Shown piece after piece: positions 24,488-31,831 of a stretch of 32,063 nucleotides of DNA. Made by a program: the position numbers and the translations under genes. Numbering within the stretch: position 1 is the stretch's first letter; each line of letters begins with the position of its first letter. This DNA comes from Clostridia bacterium (GTDB taxonomy: Bacteria > Bacillota > Clostridia > Oscillospirales > Acutalibacteraceae), in NCBI GenBank assembly GCA_017517865.1, contig JAFWYB010000062.1, positions 1 through 32,063 of the forward strand, in the 5' to 3' direction. The notes below the pieces were generated by a model. It saw only the letters and a list, made by a program, of their open reading frames with translations, was not told the origin of the DNA and did no database searches.

Positions 24488-24585
24488 ATTATTCATTATT
24501 CAATATTCAATTTTCATTATTCATTGATGAAGAACGGATTTTCGAATGAATAATGAAGCCGCTTCGCTGATAAATAATGAATAAT
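24488..24585. repeat. Heptanucleotide repeat block with inverted copies (ATTATTC type)
   Basis: Five tandem 7-base units at 24488-24522 (ATTATTC twice, AATATTC, AATTTTC, ATTATTC) are followed by inverted units (TGAATAA, TAAATAA) between about 24544 and 24585, so the block can fold on itself. GAAGC-C-GCTTC at 24555-24565 is a short palindrome inside it. Noncoding, between the tRNA terminator and the merR promoter. Confidence 0.75.
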
Positions 24586-24624
24586 ATCCCGATAAAAATC
24601 ATAACCGATCTTTTAAAAAAACTC

Positions 24625-24655
24625 TTGACTCTCACTATACGTCATAGTATATACT
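24625..24655 (+). promoter_or_regulatory. MerR-type promoter with 19-bp spacer and dyad
   Basis: TTGACT at 24625-24630 and TATACT at 24650-24655 are 19 bp apart, the stretched spacing characteristic of promoters that MerR-family activators untwist. ACTAT at 24634-24638 and ATAGT at 24644-24648 form an inverted repeat centred in the spacer. It drives the merR gene itself, so autoregulation is predicted. TATATA at 24648-24653 would give 17-bp spacing as an alternative. Confidence 0.65.
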
Positions 24656-24681
24656 ACTGTTGCGAGGTGATAAAATTGAAA

Positions 24682-25401
24682 ATGCGGATTAAAGAATTTG
24701 CCGATTTTACGGGTGTAAGTGTGCGCACACTGCATTATTACGATGAAATAGGATTGTTGCGACCTGCCTTTGTTGACAGGGCTACCGGCTATCGCTTTTA
24801 TGACGAAAAATCTTTTCTTCGTATGCAAGAGATTCTCTTTTACCGTGAGCTTGACTTTTCCTTAAAGCGCATTGAAGAGATTTTGTCATCTCCGAATTAT
24901 GACAAAAACAAGGCATTGAATGAGCAGATGCACCTCCTCACACTCAAAAAAGAGCGGTTGGAGCGATTGATTTCTGCTATTGACAATGCTGTGAAAGGAG
25001 CAAATGTTATGAGTGTATTTGATAACAGAGAGCTTGAAAAATACAAAAACGAAGCAAAGGAAAAATGGGGCAGCACCGAGGCCTACAGGGAGCACACGGA
25101 AAAAACGAAGAATTATTCCGAAGGCAAGTGGCGCAGTCTTTCCGAGGGAATGGATAATATACTTGAACAGTTCAGTCTGTGTATGAAAAAGGGTGATACC
25201 TACGATTCAGCCGAGGCTCAGACTCTTGTTAAGTCTCTTCAGGAGTATATCACCGAAGGCTACTACAACTGCACAAAAGAGATACTTTCGGGGCTCGGTC
25301 AGATGTATGTGTGCGATGAACGCTTCAGAAGCAACATAGACAAGCACGGCGAGGGTACTGCCGAATTTATAAGCAAAGCAATATCAGAATACTGCAAATA
25401 A
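24682..25401 (+). CDS. MerR-family regulator with TipAS effector domain
   Basis: 239 residues from the ATG at 24682. A TTG two codons upstream (24676) is better spaced from GAGGTG and is an alternative start. Residues 1-70 are the MerR winged helix (FADFTGVSVRTLHYYDEIGL and ATGYRFYDE). A coiled-coil dimer helix spans about 75-108. Residues 115-239 match TipAS, with the signature YKNEAKEKWGSTEAYREH at 121-138. Relatives (TipA, Mta, SkgA) activate multidrug or stress genes when TipAS binds a ligand; TipA binds thiopeptide antibiotics. No transporter or other obvious target gene is adjacent, so it may act only on itself here or on distant genes. Monocistronic, with its own terminator. Confidence 0.88.
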   Translation: MRIKEFADFTGVSVRTLHYYDEIGLLRPAFVDRATGYRFYDEKSFLRMQEILFYRELDFSLKRIEEILSSPNYDKNKALNEQMHLLTLKKERLERLISAIDNAVKGANVMSVFDNRELEKYKNEAKEKWGSTEAYREHTEKTKNYSEGKWRSLSEGMDNILEQFSLCMKKGDTYDSAEAQTLVKSLQEYITEGYYNCTKEILSGLGQMYVCDERFRSNIDKHGEGTAEFISKAISEYCK

Positions 25402-25407
25402 AAGTAA

Positions 25408-25440
25408 GGTCTGCACAGCAACGTGCAGACCCTGTTTTTT
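25408..25440 (+). terminator. Terminator of the merR gene
   Basis: GGTCTGCAC (25408-25416) pairs with GTGCAGACC (25423-25431) around a six-base loop, followed by CTG and a run of T. It is 6 bp past the merR stop. Confidence 0.88.
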
Positions 25441-25454
25441 CTTCCGGAGGCTTC

Positions 25455-25483
25455 TTTACTTCTCCTTGCGGATTTGTTATAAT
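25455..25483 (+). promoter_or_regulatory. Promoter of the GH26 gene
   Basis: TTTACT at 25455-25460, a 17-bp spacer and TATAAT at 25478-25483. The -10 is exact. The expected start near 25490 coincides with the ribosome binding site (GAGGTG, 25490-25495), so the leader would be only about 11 nt. Confidence 0.6.
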
Positions 25484-25500
25484 CGGGCTGAGGTGATAAT

Positions 25501-26481
25501 ATGATGAAAAACTGTATCAGAATCATATCAGCGGCACTTATTATGCTTTTGCTCTTTTCAGCCTGTTCCGTACCTCACAGCACCGAGGGTGCGGTGCTTT
25601 CTAACAGAAGTGCTGATGAAAATGCGGTGAAGCTTTATGAATACATAGCCTCCCTCAGCGGTAAGAAAATCCTCTCGGGGCAGCAGGAAAGCACCTGGAT
25701 GGGCTCTGATGATTACGAATTCGAATATCTCACCGAAAAGGCGGAAAAGCTTCCCGCTATAAGGGGCTTTGACTATATGAACGATGATTTCGAGGGTGTG
25801 AACGAAAGAGCAATACGTTGGCACGAAAAGGGCGGTATCGTTACAGTATGCTGGCACTGCGGAAGCGATTTCAGCGGTGAGTGGAAGGACGCTATGGAGG
25901 ATACCGTTACCGATTGGGATAAGATGCTTACCGAGGGCACCGAGGAGTACGATGCTATGATAGCGGGTATGGATAAAGCCGCTACAGCGTTAAAGGAGCT
26001 TGAAGAAAAAGGCATACCTGTGCTGTGGCGACCCTTTCACGAGTTTGACGGCACCTGGTTCTGGTGGGGAAAATGCTCTCCCGGGCAGTTTGTGCGGATG
26101 TGGCGTATTATGTATGAACGCTATACGGATTACTGGAAGCTCAACAATCTTATCTGGGTGCTCGGTTTTTCCGATCAGGGCACCGACAGCAGTGAAAGAT
26201 ATGTGGGTGACGAATACTGTGACGTAATAGGGGCAGACACCTATAACATTGAGCTTTGCAGAGAGCTTTATAAAAAAATGCAGAGCATAACTGATGCGCC
26301 CAAGCCCCTTTGCCTTCACGAGTGCGGCAAAAACCCGTCGCTTGTTGACCTTAATTACTCCCCCTGGAGCTATTTTATGACCTGGCATACGGAGTATCTG
26401 ACCGGCAATAACACAGACGAGGAGCTTTACGGGCTTTATAACTGCGAATACGTGCTGACTCTTGACGAGCTGAGCATATAA
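25501..26481 (+). CDS. GH26 beta-mannanase-type lipoprotein
   Basis: 326 residues. The signal peptide ends in FSAC (C22), suggesting a lipoprotein, though phenylalanine at -3 is not the commonest residue. The catalytic domain fills the rest and is compact for the family. The acid/base glutamate is E181 in WRPFHEFDGTWFWWG and the nucleophile E274 in CLHECGKNP, the two conserved glutamates of glycoside hydrolase family 26. KILSGQQES near 56-64 is also family-typical. GH26 enzymes mostly cleave beta-1,4-mannans, and some members act on other beta-glucans. It would act outside the cell on plant mannan. GAGGTG lies 5 nt before the first ATG and 8 nt before a second one at 25504. Monocistronic, with no carbohydrate-binding module or partner transporter. 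Confidence 0.9.
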   Translation: MMKNCIRIISAALIMLLLFSACSVPHSTEGAVLSNRSADENAVKLYEYIASLSGKKILSGQQESTWMGSDDYEFEYLTEKAEKLPAIRGFDYMNDDFEGVNERAIRWHEKGGIVTVCWHCGSDFSGEWKDAMEDTVTDWDKMLTEGTEEYDAMIAGMDKAATALKELEEKGIPVLWRPFHEFDGTWFWWGKCSPGQFVRMWRIMYERYTDYWKLNNLIWVLGFSDQGTDSSERYVGDEYCDVIGADTYNIELCRELYKKMQSITDAPKPLCLHECGKNPSLVDLNYSPWSYFMTWHTEYLTGNNTDEELYGLYNCEYVLTLDELSI

Positions 26482-26487
26482 CAAAGA

Positions 26488-26515
26488 GGGGCTGTATTTT
26501 TTTACAGCCCCTTTT
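26488..26515 (+). terminator. Terminator of the GH26 gene
   Basis: GGGGCTGTA (26488-26496) pairs with TACAGCCCC (26503-26511) around a T-only loop, followed by four T. The opposite strand has only a short T-run, so it is weaker for leftward serA transcripts, which stop at 26549 and have no better terminator nearby. Confidence 0.85.
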
Positions 26516-26548
26516 CATTGTAATTATACTTTATGCCGAAAATTAAAC

Positions 26549-27709
26549 TCAGCCGATTTCAATTATGCGGATGATGTTTTCAATTTCTGAAATGCTTTCG
26601 ATAAGTGCGCCGTCAGCCTTTTCGGGAATCTCAATAAGAGTGCATGCAAAATCGCCCTTTGAGCTGTTTGCAAGGTGGTCAATATTGATACCCTTAAGTG
26701 AAATCTTTGAGGTTATCTGGCTGATGATGTTGGGCACATTCTTGTGAAGGACGAGTATTCTGTAGCCGCCGCTTCTGGGAAGTGAAATTGCAGGATAGTT
26801 CACACTGTTTGTGATGTTACCGTTCTGAAGGAAATCATCAAGCTGATGAGCCGCCATAACTGCACAGTTATCCTCTGATTCGCCTGTTGAAGCACCCAGG
26901 TGAGGAATTGTGACTATCTTGTCGCACTTTACGGTTTCCTCTGTGGGGAAGTCTGTTACGTAAGCCGCAACCTTGCCGCTTTCAAGCGCCTCAATCATAT
27001 CGGCTGTGTTGACAAGGTCTGCACGTGAAAGATTTACGATCCTTACGCCGTCCTTCATCTTTGCAATTGTTTCCTTGTTAATCATACCCTTCGTATCCTT
27101 TGTTGCAGGCACGTGAAGAGTGATGTAATCTGACTTTTCGTAAATTTCATCGTAGGATGCAGCCTGAGCTATTGAACGTGAAAGATGCCATGCTGCACTG
27201 ATTGTAATAAAGGGGTCGTGGCCGAGAACCTTCATACCGAGGCTCTTTGCAGTGTTTGCAACCATACCGCCGATTGCACCAAGACCGATAACACCGAGAT
27301 TCTTGCCGAGAAGCTCGCAGCCGCCGAAGGAACTCTTTCCCTTTTCAACCTGCTTTGCAACATCCTCACCTGTAAGACCCTTTGCCCACTTGATACCGCC
27401 GTAAATATCTCTTGAAGCAAGAAGAAGTGCGGCAACGGTAAGCTCCTTAACGCCGTTGGCATTGGCACCGGGTGTGTTGAAAACTACAATACCCTTTTCT
27501 GCACACTTATCAACGGGAATATTGTTTACACCTGCACCGCAGCGAACAATAGCAGTGAGCTTATAGCCGAAGTCCATATCGTGAAGACTTGCCGAGCGTA
27601 CCATTATGGCATCGGGGTTATCTGTTGCGTCCGAAATAGCATATTTGCTTTTATCGAGCTCATTAAGACCGATATCGGCAATTTTGTTCATTGTTTTAAT
27701 GATTTTCAT
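26549..27709 (-). CDS. serA: D-3-phosphoglycerate dehydrogenase
   Basis: 386 residues from the ATG at 27709, which has GGAGA 8 nt upstream inside the end of serC; a longer frame from 27742 lies within serC. The cytosolic NAD-dependent enzyme oxidises 3-phosphoglycerate to 3-phosphohydroxypyruvate, the first step to serine. The Rossmann motif is GLGAIG (142-147), with catalytic R229 in LSRADLVN, a glutamate in the PTEE segment (about 257) and H270 in IPHLGAST. A C-terminal ACT domain (about 317-386) suggests regulation by serine or another amino acid. It starts 1 nt after the serC stop. LSRADLVN departs slightly from the common ARG motif, but the set of catalytic residues is complete. Confidence 0.94.
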   Translation of the reverse strand: MKIIKTMNKIADIGLNELDKSKYAISDATDNPDAIMVRSASLHDMDFGYKLTAIVRCGAGVNNIPVDKCAEKGIVVFNTPGANANGVKELTVAALLLASRDIYGGIKWAKGLTGEDVAKQVEKGKSSFGGCELLGKNLGVIGLGAIGGMVANTAKSLGMKVLGHDPFITISAAWHLSRSIAQAASYDEIYEKSDYITLHVPATKDTKGMINKETIAKMKDGVRIVNLSRADLVNTADMIEALESGKVAAYVTDFPTEETVKCDKIVTIPHLGASTGESEDNCAVMAAHQLDDFLQNGNITNSVNYPAISLPRSGGYRILVLHKNVPNIISQITSKISLKGINIDHLANSSKGDFACTLIEIPEKADGALIESISEIENIIRIIEIG

Positions 27710-27710
27710 A

Positions 27711-28805
27711 TCAGTTCTCTCCTTTGGGATTTTCAGCGGCAAACTTCTTCATAAATTCAACAAGAGCCTCTACGCCCTCATAAGGCATAGCATTGTAAAT
27801 GGAAGCTCTCATACCGCCTACGCTTCTGTGGCCCTTAAGATTTTTGAGGCCAGCATCCGAAGCCTCCTTGGCAAATTTCTTGTCAAGGTCTGCATCGCCT
27901 GTTACGAAGGTTACGTTCATCATTGAACGGCTTTCCTTTTCAACGGGAGCGATATAGTAATCCTGGCTGTCAAGGTAATCGTAAAGCACTGCTGCCTTCT
28001 TTTCGTTAAGCTTTTTCATTTCAGCAAGACCGCCGAGCTCCTTTATCCACTCATAAACCAGCTTTGCAACGTAAATGCACCAGCACGGAGGTGTGTTATA
28101 CATCGACTCACCCTCTGCCATAAGCTTGTAATCAAGCATAGCAGGTGTAATATCTCTTGCATTGCCGATAAGGTCCTCACGGACAATAACGATTGTAAGG
28201 CCTGCGGGAGCCATATTCTTCTGAGCACCTGCATAAATCATACCGAATCTGCTTACGTCAACGGGCTCTGAAATAATGCAGGAGGACATATCTGCTACGA
28301 GAGGTATATCGCCTGTATCGGGAACAGCAGGGAACTTTGTGCCGTAGATTGTGTTGTTGTAGCAAACGTGAACGTAGTCTGCATCCGCACGGAAGCTTTC
28401 TCTTGTGGTTGCGGGAATAGCTGAGAAGTTGATATCCTTTGATGAAGCGGCGGCAACAACGTCACCGTACTTCTGAGCCTCCTTGAAAGCCTTTGTTGAG
28501 AACTGACCTGAAAGCACATAGTCGGCCTTACCGTTTTTGTTCATAAGGTTGAGAGGCACTGCGGCAAACTGTGTTGATGCACCGCCCTGAAGGAAAAGCA
28601 CCTTGTAGTTATCGGGAATTTCCATAATCTCACGAAGGAGAGCCTCAGCCTCCTTGATGATAACATCGTAATCTGCAGAACGGTGGCTCATTTCCATAAC
28701 GGACATACCGCTGTCACCGTAGCAAACAAGATCCTTCTGAGCCTTTTCAAGAACTGAAAGAGGAAGCATTGAAGGACCTGCCGAGAAGTTGTAAACCCTT
28801 TTCAT
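27711..28805 (-). CDS. serC: Phosphoserine aminotransferase
   Basis: 364 residues, normal length. This pyridoxal-phosphate enzyme transfers an amino group from glutamate to 3-phosphohydroxypyruvate, giving phosphoserine; it can also act in vitamin B6 synthesis in some bacteria. The conserved start YNFSAGPSMLP is at 5-15, the cofactor-phosphate segment FLQGGASTQF at 71-80 and the Schiff-base lysine K196 in YAGAQKNMAPAG. GAGGTG precedes the ATG. It is first in a serC-serA operon, opposite to pathway order. The third enzyme, phosphoserine phosphatase, is not in the window. The leader of about 38 nt is too short for a riboswitch. Confidence 0.96.
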   Translation of the reverse strand: MKRVYNFSAGPSMLPLSVLEKAQKDLVCYGDSGMSVMEMSHRSADYDVIIKEAEALLREIMEIPDNYKVLFLQGGASTQFAAVPLNLMNKNGKADYVLSGQFSTKAFKEAQKYGDVVAAASSKDINFSAIPATTRESFRADADYVHVCYNNTIYGTKFPAVPDTGDIPLVADMSSCIISEPVDVSRFGMIYAGAQKNMAPAGLTIVIVREDLIGNARDITPAMLDYKLMAEGESMYNTPPCWCIYVAKLVYEWIKELGGLAEMKKLNEKKAAVLYDYLDSQDYYIAPVEKESRSMMNVTFVTGDADLDKKFAKEASDAGLKNLKGHRSVGGMRASIYNAMPYEGVEALVEFMKKFAAENPKGEN

Positions 28806-28849
28806 AATATTTCACCTCATAGAAGTATTTAATAAAATAATTGTCTTAT

Positions 28850-28878
28850 ATTATACTATTATAAAGAAATTATGTCAA
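28850..28878 (-). promoter_or_regulatory. Promoter of serC-serA
   Basis: Read leftward: TTGACA at 28873-28878, a 17-bp spacer and TATAAT at 28850-28855, exact consensus at both hexamers. Confidence 0.85.
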
Positions 28879-28886
28879 TCAAAAAC

Positions 28887-28900
28887 TTTAGCGCGCTAAA
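28887..28900. promoter_or_regulatory. Palindromic candidate operator between serC and the GH51 gene
   Basis: TTTAGCGCGCTAAA is a perfect 14-bp palindrome 8 bp upstream of the ser -35 and about 90 bp upstream of the GH51 -35. A CG-centred palindrome with T/A arms is the style of LacI/GalR-family operators. It could serve either divergent gene; no regulator is adjacent. Confidence 0.5.
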
Positions 28901-28990
28901 ACTTTGTGAAATTCTACCCAATGCTTTGTGCAATTTTATGCCAAAATTTTTTGTCCGTGCTTTAATGTATATTTAAAAGCCGTTCTTTTG

Positions 28991-29019
28991 TTGACAAAAC
29001 TTACAGATTACTGTATATT
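28991..29019 (+). promoter_or_regulatory. Promoter of the GH51 gene
   Basis: TTGACA at 28991-28996, a 17-bp spacer and TATATT at 29014-29019 (five of six). The start would be near 29026, giving a leader of about 25 nt. Confidence 0.8.
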
Positions 29020-29050
29020 TTAATTATCTTTACACAAAGGAGAGAGTAAT

Positions 29051-31783
29051 GTGAGGCATACAATAATTGCATATTACAAAAAAATCATTGCTACGGTTAT
29101 GGCGTTTTTCCTTTCCTGGGGTATGTGCTCAGGCGGCAGTGATACAGACAGCATCGTAAGAGGCGAGGAAAATTCGGTTTCCGCTTACGACACCGTCAAT
29201 TCCGACTATCAGCTCACAGTTGATGCCGACAATGAGGTGCACGAAATAAGTGAGCTCCTTTACGGCATTTTCTTTGAGGATATCAACTTTGCCGCAGACG
29301 GCGGTCTTTATGCCGAAAAGGTAATCAACCGTTCCTTTGAATACGGTGAACTTGCCGCAGGTGACGAGCTTCACGGCTGGAGCGGTATCGGCAAGGCTGA
29401 TTACAGCGTTGTCACCAACGACGCTGAAGGCGGACTCAATGTAAACAACACCAACTATCTTGTTATAAATAACACCACCGACGAAAAGAGCGGTGTTGCC
29501 AACAAGGGCTTCCTTGAGGGTATGGCAATTGAAAAGGGCGTAACATACAGCTTTTCAGTTTATGCAAAGGCTCTTTCAGATTATGACGGTGATATCACCG
29601 TGCGTCTCGTCGCCGGAAACAGCGTTGCCGCAGAAGCACTGATTTCAGACATCGGTTCAGAGTGGAAAAAATACGAGGCTTCTCTCACTTCAGACATAAG
29701 CGCAACGAGTGAGGTTTACCTTCAGGTTCTCACCGGAAAGGGCAAAATTGCTCTTGATATGGTTTCACTTATGCCTCCCACATATAAAAACCACGGTATG
29801 AGAATTGACCTTGCCGAAAAGCTTGCAGAGCTTGAGCCCGCATTTCTCCGCTTCCCCGGCGGCTGCATCATTGAGGGCTACGACAAGGAAACGGCATACA
29901 GCTGGAAGGATTCTGTCGCAACAGGTCCCGACGGTCTTCCTCTTGAATTCAACGGTAAATACGGCGATATTGCCGCCCGTCCCTACGGCACAAACCTCTG
30001 GACAAATATCAGTGCAACCGAGGATCCCCTCCCCTGCTATATGAGCTACGGTCTGGGCTTCTATGAATACTTCCTTCTTGCCGAGGATATCGGTGCTGTG
30101 GGCGTTCCCGTGCTCAACTGCGGTCTTTACTGTCAGATGAGAGGCAAGGGCCCCGTAGAAATGTACACACCCGAATTTGAGCAGTATCTTCAGGATATGG
30201 TTGACCTTGTGGAATTCTGCAGAGGCGACGAAAGCACAACCTGGGGTAAGGTAAGAGCTTCTCTCGGTCATCCCGAGCCCTTCAAGCTTAAATATATCTG
30301 CATAGGCAACGAAAACGAAGGTCAGGTATATTTTGAAAGATATGCAGCCTTCCTTGAACGCTTCAATGAAGAAAAGGAAAAGAACCCGGAGCTTTACGAG
30401 GGTCTTGAGCTTATCTATTCATCAGGCGCAGACGATGCAACAAGCGGTGCAAACTATCTTGCTTCCTATGAGTACGCTTACAACTACATAAAAGAAAACG
30501 GTATCACTCTTGAGGATTTCGCAGGCGCAACAGACCACCACTATTACAACGAACCCCAGTGGTTCCTTAAGAATACAGACCACTATGACGAAAAGAACTA
30601 CAAAAGAGATTACGAAAGCATGACCGACACCTACTACGGCGGCGGTATCAAGGTTTTCGTGGGCGAATATGCGGCTCGCTCAAACAGACTTGAAGCGGCC
30701 CTCGCAGAAGCAGCATATATGACGGGGCTTGAAAGAAACGGCGACATTGTTGAAATGGCTGCCTACGCACCCCTTTTCGGCAACCTTACAGCCACCCATT
30801 GGGCACCCAATCTTATCTGGTTCAACAACCACCTTTCAACGGGCTCAATCAACTACTATATGCAGAAGCTTTTCTCAACCAATGCAGGCACAACCCTTCT
30901 CGGCTCTGAGCTTACGGGAGCCGACGTACCCGCAGAGTCTCTCAGAGGCAAGGTGGGACTCGGTACCTGGTACACCAAGGCAGAATTTGACAACCTTAAG
31001 GTTACAGATAACAAAACCGGCAAAACCCTTGCCAAGGATAATTTCACCGTGCCGAATTTCTGGTGGGACTTTTATGAAATGAGCCCTGCTGACTGGAAGG
31101 AAAAGAACGGCAAGCTCATTCAGCAGAACGATTATCACGCTTACCACCTTCTCGGTGCATCGGCAGCCTACGGCGACGCTGATTGGTCAGATTATACCTA
31201 CAGCTTTGAAGCAACAAAGCTCGAAGGTGCAGAGGGCTTCTATATTCCCTTCCTTATTGAAGACGAGCAGAATATGTTCTTCTGGAACATAGGCGGCTGG
31301 GGTAACACAAAATCCGCTCTTCAGAGAATGGAGGACGGCATCAAAACAGATGCTATTCCCGGCACCTCAAGCAGCTTCACCGTTGAAGACGGAGTAACCT
31401 ACGAAATCAAGCTTGTTGTAAACGGCAATAATATCAAGGGCTACATCGACGGCGTTCTTCAGTTCAGCTACGATGCAACCAACGGTACCGAAGCAGAAAG
31501 CTATCAGGTTGTTTCCACAGACGAAAGCGGAGATATCATCATCAAGCTCGTTAACGTAACGGGTGTAGACAGAGCCTTCGCAATCGACATAAGGAATGCT
31601 GAAATTGACGGCACAACCGCAACAGTTTATCAGGTTGCAGGAGACAGCCTCGACAATGATAACATTCTCGGCGCTGAGGAGGACTGCACAATGAAGGAAT
31701 TCACCGTTGAAGGCATCAGCAATCAGTTCAATTATACCGTACCCCAGTATTCGGCAACGGTTATCAGAATACCTACTAAGTAA
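29051..31783 (+). CDS. GH51 alpha-L-arabinofuranosidase with jelly-roll modules
   Basis: 910 residues. The GTG start at 29051 is chosen because GGAG is 8 nt upstream and the overlapping ATG at 29049 is followed at once by TGA. A hydrophobic N-terminus (about 8-26) predicts export; CSGGS follows it without a good lipobox. Domains: LLYGIFFEDINFAADGG (69-85) opens the GH51 fold; a carbohydrate-binding-like jelly roll is inserted at about 105-242; the catalytic barrel has acid/base E421 in IGNENEG and nucleophile E539 in FVGEYA. A second concanavalin/LamG-like module (about 630-808) interrupts the C-terminal beta domain, which resumes near 812 and ends SATVIRIP. It would release arabinose from arabinoxylan, arabinan or similar polymers outside the cell. 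Confidence 0.9.
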   Translation: MRHTIIAYYKKIIATVMAFFLSWGMCSGGSDTDSIVRGEENSVSAYDTVNSDYQLTVDADNEVHEISELLYGIFFEDINFAADGGLYAEKVINRSFEYGELAAGDELHGWSGIGKADYSVVTNDAEGGLNVNNTNYLVINNTTDEKSGVANKGFLEGMAIEKGVTYSFSVYAKALSDYDGDITVRLVAGNSVAAEALISDIGSEWKKYEASLTSDISATSEVYLQVLTGKGKIALDMVSLMPPTYKNHGMRIDLAEKLAELEPAFLRFPGGCIIEGYDKETAYSWKDSVATGPDGLPLEFNGKYGDIAARPYGTNLWTNISATEDPLPCYMSYGLGFYEYFLLAEDIGAVGVPVLNCGLYCQMRGKGPVEMYTPEFEQYLQDMVDLVEFCRGDESTTWGKVRASLGHPEPFKLKYICIGNENEGQVYFERYAAFLERFNEEKEKNPELYEGLELIYSSGADDATSGANYLASYEYAYNYIKENGITLEDFAGATDHHYYNEPQWFLKNTDHYDEKNYKRDYESMTDTYYGGGIKVFVGEYAARSNRLEAALAEAAYMTGLERNGDIVEMAAYAPLFGNLTATHWAPNLIWFNNHLSTGSINYYMQKLFSTNAGTTLLGSELTGADVPAESLRGKVGLGTWYTKAEFDNLKVTDNKTGKTLAKDNFTVPNFWWDFYEMSPADWKEKNGKLIQQNDYHAYHLLGASAAYGDADWSDYTYSFEATKLEGAEGFYIPFLIEDEQNMFFWNIGGWGNTKSALQRMEDGIKTDAIPGTSSSFTVEDGVTYEIKLVVNGNNIKGYIDGVLQFSYDATNGTEAESYQVVSTDESGDIIIKLVNVTGVDRAFAIDIRNAEIDGTTATVYQVAGDSLDNDNILGAEEDCTMKEFTVEGISNQFNYTVPQYSATVIRIPTK

Positions 31784-31809
31784 AAAAACGCCCTTCGGGG
31801 CGTTTTTTT
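31782..31809. terminator. Terminator of the GH51 gene
   Basis: CGCCC-TTCG-GGGCG (31789-31802) is a stem with the very stable UUCG loop, preceded by A7 and followed by T7. The A-run overlaps the GH51 stop codon. It is symmetric enough to work in both directions. Confidence 0.9.
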
Positions 31810-31810
31810 C

Positions 31811-31831
31811 AGTAGCCAGTAGCCGGTAGCC
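31811..31831. repeat. Heptanucleotide tandem repeat (AGTAGCC type)
   Basis: Three consecutive 7-base units: AGTAGCC, AGTAGCC, GGTAGCC, immediately after the GH51 terminator. Noncoding. Confidence 0.7.

Noticed and set aside
24577-24681. Upstream extension of the MerR protein by 35 residues
   Set aside because: It begins in the heptamer repeat block and spans the promoter; homologues start at M-(R/K)-I-K-E-F.
28806-29050. Riboswitch or T-box in the serC or GH51 leader
   Set aside because: Both mapped promoters leave leaders of about 25-40 nt, too short for a known riboswitch or T-box.
29765-30271. Minus-strand open frame inside the GH51 gene
   Set aside because: Shadow of the catalytic domain, with no start signals.
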